NCBI GenBank assembly: GCA_012862575.1
Contig: BLSF01000064.1
Location: 124,001 to 188,000, forward strand
Origin: Parietichytrium sp. I65-24A
Taxonomy: Eukaryota; Sar; Bigyra; Thraustochytrida; Thraustochytriidae
Direction: 5' to 3'
DNA: 64,000 bases
The notes beneath the pieces are model-generated. The model searched no databases. It worked only from the letters and a program-made list of their open reading frames with translations, and had not been told where the DNA came from. Both the position numbers and the translations under genes were made by a program. Positions within the stretch are counted from its first letter, which is position 1. Each line of letters starts with the position of its first letter. Below, piece by piece: positions 52,304 to 59,434 of this stretch.

Positions 52304-53126
52304 TCTTCCTTCGACAGCGACAGCTTTGTTGGTCTGCCTGCTTCAAAATGACACGACCGCCAAAATCAGGTCTGCCCCCGGAATTACGCGAGTGAGCGAT
52401 TTGCCGTTGCCCGCAACCGTAGTCGTGCAGACCCCGCTACTCCAGCTTTAGATCTCAGACGAGGTCACGTCAGAATCTCTCCTCGCAGCGGTACAGCATG
52501 GTCGTTTTGACAGTTTGCACGAACACCACATCACTGAGACTCCCAGTAGCACTATGGAGACAATCTATAGATTGCGTTCACGTGCGCATGGGCAAGGGTC
52601 TACCACTCTTAGGCGCCTTCTTACCCCCTCAAGTCTTGACTGCTTCCTCTGTTTTGATCTGTTGTGACAATGAGAAACAGAGTTGAGTTTGGTCGCGTTT
52701 GGTCGAATTTGGTTGATCTTGGACGATCCTGGTATGCTTGACGTGCTGGCTCTGGGTAGACCTGATCTACACGGTGGTGTAGCTCGCGAATTTGGTGATG
52801 GAGCACACAGAGCACACCTCCCGTTGTCTTAGGAAACGTTTCGTGTCATTCCATCCTTCCGGAGCTGAGGCTCGGTGCGTGCCCAGAAGACGTCATGCGT
52901 GGTCGGTAGGCGATATCGGCCAGGATGGAGTGTTGGATGCATGTGTGTTCCTTTCGGCATTGAAAAATTGACGAAAGTCATGACGGAACTCGAATCAGGT
53001 CAGTGTAGCTGGAAAAGTCGAGCAGGGGGGAAGCAAGAAGCAATAGTAGCGAGATGGGAAGCGAATATAGAACAAGCAAGCACGAGGAAATAAGGTTATT
53101 TCAATCAAGGAAACTGACAGGTCTTT
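52304..53126. other. intergenic region, hydrolase 5' flank
   Basis: 823 bp; no gene recognised. A TTTGGTCG-like degenerate repeat lies near 52685-52720. Confidence 0.5.
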
Positions 53127-54452
53127 CTATTTGCGCTGACCAGCCAGGACAGTGGAGATCTCCTGGACGGCTTTAATGAATGCATGCGCATGCTCCGGGT
53201 CGTGTTCTGGAAGCATGCCGTGGCCGAGATTGGCAATGTAGCGACGAGTTCCAAAGCCTTCCAGCATCTTTTTGACCTCCTCACGGATACGCTCTGGGCT
53301 AGCGAAAAGGGTGCAAGGGTCAAGGTTGCCCTGCACGGAGGCGTCGGAAATGCTTACGCGCTTTCGAGCCACAGCTGCATCGATGCACCAGTCCAAGCCA
53401 ACCACGTCGTAATTGGTTTTCGAAAGCTTCTCCAAGGCGCCTTCGTAGTTGACGCCGCGAGCAAACACAGTCATTGGCACCACAGGGAGACCCTCACGAG
53501 CCAATGTCTCCTTGACGCGGTCTACAATTTCTACCAGGTACGGCATGGAAAATTCATAAAACATGGCCGGTGTGAGGTCACCTCCGTTGGACTCGAACAC
53601 CTGCAGCAGCTGAGCGCCGGCCCTAACTTTCTCCACCAAATAATTCACGCAAATGTTTGCCAGTCCCTTGAGTAACCGGTGCGATTCCTCTGGATGGTTT
53701 AGCAGCCAGGTCTTTGCCTTGCTCAGCGTTCTGCTGCCTCCACCTTCGATCATGTACCCCATCAAAGTAAATGGCGCACCAGTGAAACCAATCACAGGGA
53801 CTCTTCCGCGGACCTTCTGACGCGTAAGATTGACAGCGTCCAGGATATAACCGAGGCTGCCCTCAATATCCGGGTTGAAGTTGAGTGCGTCCAAGTCTGC
53901 CGGTGTTCTCAGAGGGTTTGGGAACACGGGTCCTTTTCCTGGTTGCATCTGCACCTCGAGCCCCATCGCCTGTGGGATGACGAGAATGTCCGAGAACACA
54001 ATCACTGCATCCAGCGTGGCGAACCGCTCCAGCGGTTGCAAGGTTACTTCGCACGCGAGCTCAGGATCCTGGCACATCGTGAAGAAGTCCGCTTTCTTGC
54101 GCATCTCCCTAAACTCTGGCAGGTACCTGCCCGCTTGCCTCATCATCCACACGGGCACGCGCTCCGTCTCCTCTCCGCGAGCGGCGCGAAGCAGCAGGTC
54201 GTTCTGCGTGGGCGGAAAGTCCTTGAGCGCCACGCGCTGCACTCGCCTCCTGCCCGCAGCCATGTGCCCGCTGGCATCTGGCTTGAACTGCCCCACCACC
54301 TGCTTGCTGCTCGTCATAAAGTTGGCATTCGCATTCGAGTCGGCCTTTGGCACCGCCTCTCCCAATGTACGGGCGACCGCGAAACCCACGCCACCTGCGG
54401 CCAGCGCCAGGCCCGCGGCGCTCCACCAGCTGCAACCTTCCTGCACGTCCAT
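53127..54452 (-). CDS. UROD: uroporphyrinogen decarboxylase
   Basis: Single-exon protein of 441 residues, ATG at 54452. UROD removes four carboxyl groups from uroporphyrinogen III to give coproporphyrinogen III in heme synthesis. Conserved: VPVWMMRQAGRYLPEFRE with the substrate-binding Arg/Arg pair, FSDILVIPQAMGLEV with the catalytic Asp, GFTGAPFTLM.YMIEGGGS, FESNGGDL, VVGLDW, VQGNLDP and RYIANLGHGMLPEHDPEH. Overall it looks closer to animal and fungal enzymes than to plastid ones. A 70-residue N-terminal extension with a hydrophobic Ala/Gly stretch (about 9-30) may be a membrane or mitochondrial targeting element. The ATG directly abuts a (GA)n run in the leader. Confidence 0.97.
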   Translation of the reverse strand: MDVQEGCSWWSAAGLALAAGGVGFAVARTLGEAVPKADSNANANFMTSSKQVVGQFKPDASGHMAAGRRRVQRVALKDFPPTQNDLLLRAARGEETERVPVWMMRQAGRYLPEFREMRKKADFFTMCQDPELACEVTLQPLERFATLDAVIVFSDILVIPQAMGLEVQMQPGKGPVFPNPLRTPADLDALNFNPDIEGSLGYILDAVNLTRQKVRGRVPVIGFTGAPFTLMGYMIEGGGSRTLSKAKTWLLNHPEESHRLLKGLANICVNYLVEKVRAGAQLLQVFESNGGDLTPAMFYEFSMPYLVEIVDRVKETLAREGLPVVPMTVFARGVNYEGALEKLSKTNYDVVGLDWCIDAAVARKRVSISDASVQGNLDPCTLFASPERIREEVKKMLEGFGTRRYIANLGHGMLPEHDPEHAHAFIKAVQEISTVLAGQRK

Positions 54453-54513
54453 CTCTCTCTCTCTCTCTCGTCCGTCTATCCGTCTATCTGTCTATCCGTC
54501 TATGCGTCTGTCT
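54453..54513. repeat. (CT)n plus (CCGTCTAT)-like repeat in the UROD leader
   Basis: (CT)n at 54453-54469 touches the UROD start codon on the opposite strand, followed by tetranucleotide variants TCTA/TCCG to about 54513. Confidence 0.9.
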
Positions 54514-55424
54514 ATACTCGGGCCGACTGCCCTTCTCGTGCCTGGCCTCTTCAGTCTCTCGTGTCGTGCGAGCTCTCTGATATTGGTGATGCGAGATCTG
54601 TGACAGCTGACTCGTACTCGTGCAATGCAGTCAATGCCTACAAGCCCACCACTTGACTTGTACTGTTGGCTTTCGTTCTCTCTCCCCACCTCCTTCCTGT
54701 CTTATTTCTTATCTTTCTTTCTTGTCTTTTCTAGGCGCACGCTTGCTGACTGCAGTAGTGCAAAACTAGAACTCGCTGTCATGAAAAGGAGTGATCCATC
54801 AGATCCATCACTCGATTTCTCAATGAGTCAATCGATCGAATCAATGAGAAGTTAGTATAATCAAACTCTTCTTTTGTTCTTCTGACGTTTTGGGTCTTGG
54901 TCTCCAAGGTCGAAGTTTGTCGCTGCCCGGGCGAGTGAATTTTGACAGTGAATCAATCAAAACTTTGATGGAGAGCGGTGAAGTTTGTGTTGTGCGCTTA
55001 TTCTCCCCTTCCCCAAAGTTTCTGGATTCCCGCTAAAGTTTGCCATAATCTAACCCTATCGTGCCACATGATTGACCAGAGAGAAGCATATATGTTCCTG
55101 AACAATGAACGCGCCGCTGGAATTCTACAAGTCAAGTCAGATGCGTTGATTGAGACAACCGCTCACGGTGCCGACGCGGCGCTGTGGCACTGTGACACTG
55201 TGACACTGTGACACTGTGACACTGTGACACTGTGGCATTGGCAGCGAATTGACAAGTTCACGGAACGAGGAAAGCTGAATTGTCGGTGAAGCGCACGTGG
55301 ATGCCAAAAGGATACCGAGACCGCTTGTCACAACGTAGGGTGGAGGAGCGGCTTGCAAGGGACTGTCTTTTGTTTGATAAATGTGAATGATCGAAGCTCC
55401 GTGCGCAGACTCGCAAACGGTGAG
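54514..55424. other. divergent promoter, UROD / acylated protein
   Basis: About 0.9 kb without a recognised gene, apart from the 8-bp repeat listed separately. It contains a GTACTC near 54613. Confidence 0.45.
55182..55237. repeat. 8-bp tandem repeat (CTGTGACA)
   Basis: Five perfect CTGTGACA units (55190-55229) flanked on each side by one variant unit CTGTGGCA (55182-55189 and 55230-55237), seven in all. Confidence 0.95.
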
Positions 55425-55898
55425 ATGGGCTGCTGCTGCGGAAAGGAACAACGCCCCCCGCACAACGATCTGGTAGGGACTTGGGCAGCTGGAGATGATG
55501 TCTCGCGAGAGTTCCTCCTATACGTGAAGGGGACAATGTATGCGATTTCCGTGAAGCGAGCTGAAAAGTCTCTAAAAGCGAATCCAAAGCATGGGATATT
55601 CATGACGATCTCCAGTGATGGCTTCATGAGAATCATCATTCGGGACGGGATGACTATGCGGACATATTCCGGGCCAGTTACTCGCTGGTTTGAAGGTGGT
55701 CCAGGGAAGCTCGAAATTATCGGATGCTGTCCAAGCTGTTCGTGCTGCTGGATTCACCATGGCGCGATGTCAAACTTCACGGACGAGAATGGCGAACGGT
55801 GGAGCCCTTTCAGCGCGGGCGGCGCACCGCTGCGCTCCTTCAATATGTTTGACTTCGAGCTAGTCCGCGTTGAAGGGTTCATACAAAATAACCACTAA
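55425..55898 (+). CDS. small protein with N-terminal dual-acylation signal, unknown
   Basis: Single-exon protein of 157 residues; the ATG at 55425 is the first in frame (the frame upstream starts at TTG). It begins MGCCCGK, which fits N-myristoylation at Gly2 and palmitoylation at Cys3-Cys5, a pair that anchors proteins to plasma or flagellar membranes. The remainder is a beta-rich globular sequence with an internal GCCPSCSCCWIHHG cysteine/histidine cluster (about residues 105-118) that could bind metal or be further acylated. I do not recognise the family. The real-gene case rests on the ATG choice, the acylation motif and an uninterrupted frame. Confidence 0.6.
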   Translation: MGCCCGKEQRPPHNDLVGTWAAGDDVSREFLLYVKGTMYAISVKRAEKSLKANPKHGIFMTISSDGFMRIIIRDGMTMRTYSGPVTRWFEGGPGKLEIIGCCPSCSCCWIHHGAMSNFTDENGERWSPFSAGGAPLRSFNMFDFELVRVEGFIQNNH

Positions 55899-56438
55899 AT
55901 TCTATGACATGATTGCATTCTTGGTATTCCGCGCGCTGGGCACCCATCCACTGCTGCTGTTTGGCAACGCCTCGTCAAAACCGCCACGCCACTGCCCTCT
56001 AACGAGTCGACGTCAACCACTCGAGCACCGTCCCGACGGTGATAATTATTGTCATCGCTCAACTTCCAGTATACAAGATATAAAAACTTTATCAAAGCAC
56101 CGTGTCGCGTTGTCAATCGCCCGCTTTAATGTCATCCAGAACCAAGAAACAGGCATCTTCTTCACTCGACTCCAATTCTCCATTAGTACGGGTAGTACAG
56201 GTATGTCGACTCACCCGGTCGTTTGTCGTCACAAGGACGTCGTTGTGACTAATTTCGGGAGTACTTGCTTCCATCCCGGACATCCCGTGATTGATTCCCT
56301 TCTCTACCACTCTGGTTGTGAAAAAGTGAGAGTTCGAACACCAAGTGTCATACTCGCCGGAAAGCGTCAAAGCCTTGGCTTTCTTCGATATCAAGCAAAG
56401 CACAGCAAAGTACAGCAAAGCACAAGACTTGGCATCTC
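55899..56438. other. intergenic region upstream of CCS
   Basis: 540 bp; no gene recognised. An ACAGCAAAG/TACAGCAAAG short repeat lies at about 56401-56422, just before the CCS start. Confidence 0.5.
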
Positions 56439-57446
56439 ATGCTGAGACGTGGGGCTGGACTTGCGCTCCAGTTTAGTAGGCAGCAATCTACTCGGGCTTT
56501 CCTGACAAGACACCGCGGACGCCTGGGGCTCCAGGAACACTTGGTGCGGCTTGAAAAACTAGGACAGTTCGTTCCTGCGGGGCGCGGCGTTGGCTGGAAT
56601 CACCTGCGTCTGCTGGGGCTGGGGCTAGGACTTGCTGTTGCCGCGAGGAGTGGAGAAGTGCAGTGCGAAATGGAGCCAGAAAAGGAGCAGGAGCACGGGG
56701 ATGTGCTCATGTACGAGCTAGCAGTGAAAATGCACTGTGGAAGCTGCGAGAAGGCTGTAAGGAATACACTGGACAAGCTCGAGGGCGTGAGTGAAGTGCA
56801 AGTGGATTTGGAGAACGAGATCGTCCTGGTGAAGAGCAGCTTGACTGGAAAGGCAATCGTAGATGCGCTTACGGAGGCTGGGCGCGAGGCTAGGCTTATT
56901 GGAACCAGCTCGGATGAGACGGCCTCGAGCCTTCTTCTCGTCCCGGAGAACTTTGGGCCCAGGGAGGAGAATGTGTCCAGTGTAGCGGAGTTTCGTGGGC
57001 AGATATATGGCCACGGCTCCGTCCACGGAGTGGTTCGCATCATTCAGAAAGACTCGAAAACTGCCGCCGTGCAAGCCACGCTGGGCGGTCTCAGCCCCGA
57101 CCAAGAATACTCCTTGGCTGTTCACGAGTATGGCGACCCGCGGCCAGGCCATCAAGGCGCTGTCTTCCGCGGAAGTGATGCCACCACGGCCGACTCCGAC
57201 TCCGTGGAGTCCAAAACCGGATTCCTAGGCAAAGCTGTGGCAGATAAAGATGGCCAGATCGAACTCAACGAGACATCAAAAGCTATTCATGTTTGGGAGA
57301 TCATCGGGCGCGGCCTCGTCGTCCATCAGGATGGCACCGCAAGCTCACCTCTCGCAAGTTCTATTTTGGCCCGAAGCGCAATGGTCGGATCGAATCACAA
57401 AAAGGTATGCACGTGCGACGGGACTATTATTTGGGAGGCAAAGTAA
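56439..57446 (+). CDS. CCS: copper chaperone for superoxide dismutase
   Basis: Single-exon protein of 335 residues, ATG at 56439. CCS loads copper into Cu/Zn superoxide dismutase. Domain 1 (about 90-155) is a heavy-metal-associated fold with the copper site MHCGSC (Cys100, Cys103). Domain 2 (about 180-315) is SOD-like, containing FRGQIYGHGSVHGVV, LAVHEYGDPRPGHQGAVF and VHQDG. Domain 3 ends with the CxC copper motif KVCTCDGTIIWEAK (Cys324, Cys326), the element that docks onto SOD1. An N-terminal extension of about 85 residues is Arg-rich with a short hydrophobic helix, consistent with mitochondrial targeting to the intermembrane space. The gene converges on NAA40. Confidence 0.95.
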   Translation: MLRRGAGLALQFSRQQSTRAFLTRHRGRLGLQEHLVRLEKLGQFVPAGRGVGWNHLRLLGLGLGLAVAARSGEVQCEMEPEKEQEHGDVLMYELAVKMHCGSCEKAVRNTLDKLEGVSEVQVDLENEIVLVKSSLTGKAIVDALTEAGREARLIGTSSDETASSLLLVPENFGPREENVSSVAEFRGQIYGHGSVHGVVRIIQKDSKTAAVQATLGGLSPDQEYSLAVHEYGDPRPGHQGAVFRGSDATTADSDSVESKTGFLGKAVADKDGQIELNETSKAIHVWEIIGRGLVVHQDGTASSPLASSILARSAMVGSNHKKVCTCDGTIIWEAK

Positions 57447-57516
57447 AATACGCTATATTTGATTGAGTGCTAGGTTCTAGTAATTTTGTCTTTTCCAACT
57501 TTACAAATCGGAGCGA

Positions 57517-57541
57517 GGGGGGGGGGGGGGGGGGGGGGGGG
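57517..57541. repeat. homopolymer G tract (25 G on + strand)
   Basis: An unbroken run of 25 G lies in the 102-bp spacer between the convergent CCS and NAA40 stop codons. True length may differ because long homopolymers are error-prone. Confidence 0.9.
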
Positions 57542-57548
57542 TGTATAT

Positions 57549-58460
57549 CTACGGACGAGGGCTAAGGCGCTTGCTCATTATCACATAGCTAGGCACCTCT
57601 TCGTCCTCGATTCCATACATGTCCATCTGTGGTGAAGTCTCATCAATAGTGTAGTTGAGCTTTTCGTAAAACAGTTTGGCTGGCTTGTTGCACTCCAAGA
57701 CTGTCAAAGAAACCCAATCCATCTGGCTCTTCTTGGCAGCAAGCTCCGCAATCCACATCAAGTGCCTGCCGAGACCCTTGCGCTGGGCTTTTTCGAGGTC
57801 TACTTGCAGCTCGTATACGTACAATATAAGGGAGTCATCTTCCCGCAAAAAGCGAAAGTGAATAAAGCCACACGGAGCTCCTGTGTCCTTGTCGTGTGCC
57901 ACTACCAAGCGTGCCTCTTCATCGCCAAGCTCTTTCCTTTTCTTATTTTCATTCCAGCCCCACCCTGCTTTGATGTACAGATCCTTCATATTCTTCTCTG
58001 TAAGGTCGTAAACAAACTTCAGGATCTCGTCCGGCACGCCAGTCTGCCTGGCATATGCCTTGATCTCCAGATCCAGTCCGTTTCTGTCGAACTTTGCAAA
58101 AGGCGGAAAGCTCTTCAAAACATCGCGAGGCACCTGGCCAGCTTCGTCCTCAAACCTCGCATTCCAAAGCTTCTTGTTAATCTCCTGGCTGGCCGCGAGC
58201 TTCTCCATCTGCTGCTTCTTCTTCAATAGCTTCTTCTCCTTGCCCTTGCTCATCTTGCCCACATCTCCCAACTTGGCGTCAAGTTTCTCCAGGGCGCTTG
58301 TCACCTGCTGCACGCTCCCGCTTTTCTCCATCTGCACTGCCGATACCATCTTCGCCGCTCGCACTTGCACTTGCACTTGCGCTTGCTTTCCACTTTCGCT
58401 CACCTCAATTCGCTCAATTCGGGGTCTGTTGCTTGCTCCTGCTTGCTTCTGCTTGGGCAT
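57549..58460 (-). CDS. NAA40: N-alpha-acetyltransferase 40 (NatD)
   Basis: Single-exon protein of 303 residues; first ATG 58460 (the frame extends to GTG). NAA40 acetylates the N-termini of histones H4 and H2A. The GNAT domain carries family-specific blocks: DLTEKNMKDLY...GWGWNENKKRKEL, FIHFRF, LYVYELQVDLEKAQRKGLGRHLM with the acetyl-CoA loop RKGLG, SLTVLECNKPAKLFYEKLNY and the SPQMDMYG strand. The GWGWN and ELQV patterns are diagnostic of the NAA40 branch. The N-terminal 100 residues are Lys/Gln-rich, containing a KKLLKKKQQ stretch that could act as a nuclear localisation signal. Confidence 0.95.
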   Translation of the reverse strand: MPKQKQAGASNRPRIERIEVSESGKQAQVQVQVRAAKMVSAVQMEKSGSVQQVTSALEKLDAKLGDVGKMSKGKEKKLLKKKQQMEKLAASQEINKKLWNARFEDEAGQVPRDVLKSFPPFAKFDRNGLDLEIKAYARQTGVPDEILKFVYDLTEKNMKDLYIKAGWGWNENKKRKELGDEEARLVVAHDKDTGAPCGFIHFRFLREDDSLILYVYELQVDLEKAQRKGLGRHLMWIAELAAKKSQMDWVSLTVLECNKPAKLFYEKLNYTIDETSPQMDMYGIEDEEVPSYVIMSKRLSPRP

Positions 58461-59434
58461 TGGAGTATAGCACTCATTACTGTGAATCACTGTGCTCAGT
58501 CAGCCTTTCTTTCCCTTTGTTTGTTTGTTAGTTTTCTTTACTCTGGTGGATTGACGTTTGCCTTTTGGACTTGGAAGAAGACAAAAAATAGGTTATTAGG
58601 AGAAGGCTTTGAACGTGTGGGCTAAACTTTTTGAGATGAAATTCTGAATTCTGTCAAATGAATATTTTTCCATTTCCCCAAAACTATTCTTTTTGAACTT
58701 TCGTCTTTTTTTAAATTTTGAAAGTTTGAATTTTGCTACCGGGACATGTAGTAGTCACATTAACGTAAGCACTACAAAGTGACTCTACCTACTGGCAACC
58801 CTCTTCTACCCTTCTCTATCTCTTATCTCTTCTGTACTTACGATGACTAAAGGCTAGCTTTCACTATCTGTTTGCATATGCTTGCCTGGCTACTATGTGA
58901 CGTACTGAATGAGAGCTAAGACATGCGAAGAACAAAAGCGATCAACGCAAAGCGCCCTAGGGAGCCCGTTCTTTGTTCTTAGACACCGCCGGTACTGGAA
59001 ACAAGTACGGTTGGTGGCTATTACAGTCCCTAACGCAGATCTGTGGGAGAAGCAATTCAAACCGATTGGAGATTGGCGTGGGGAAGAGTGGGGGAAAAAA
59101 GTGACCCAGACCCAACCCGATTTGGACATCGCCAAAAGTGTCCCCGGGACCATCCTAAGCGTGCTGGCTAGCCCTACCTGGGCGCTACCCTATTGTAAGG
59201 GCAGAAGCGGATAAGGAAAGCCCTAGCTGGGGCGCAAACGGTTGAGGGGAATCTGGATACGGTTAGAGGCAACTCATTTTAGGGCAAAGGATCAGGAGGT
59301 GTATTGTATGTGGTCGTGGATTGCTTGTTGAGCAGTGCAGTTTGGTGCGCGAATTTGGGTGTAAATTGGGCCCGTTGTTAGAAGCTGGAAGGAGAAAATT
59401 TTCTTGCTTTGGTTAGACGGTGGGACGGAAGGAG
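58461..59434. other. divergent promoter, NAA40 / CEP70-like
   Basis: About 1 kb between divergent starts. No open frame of note (best 58909-59214, 101 codons) and no repeat seen. Confidence 0.5.
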
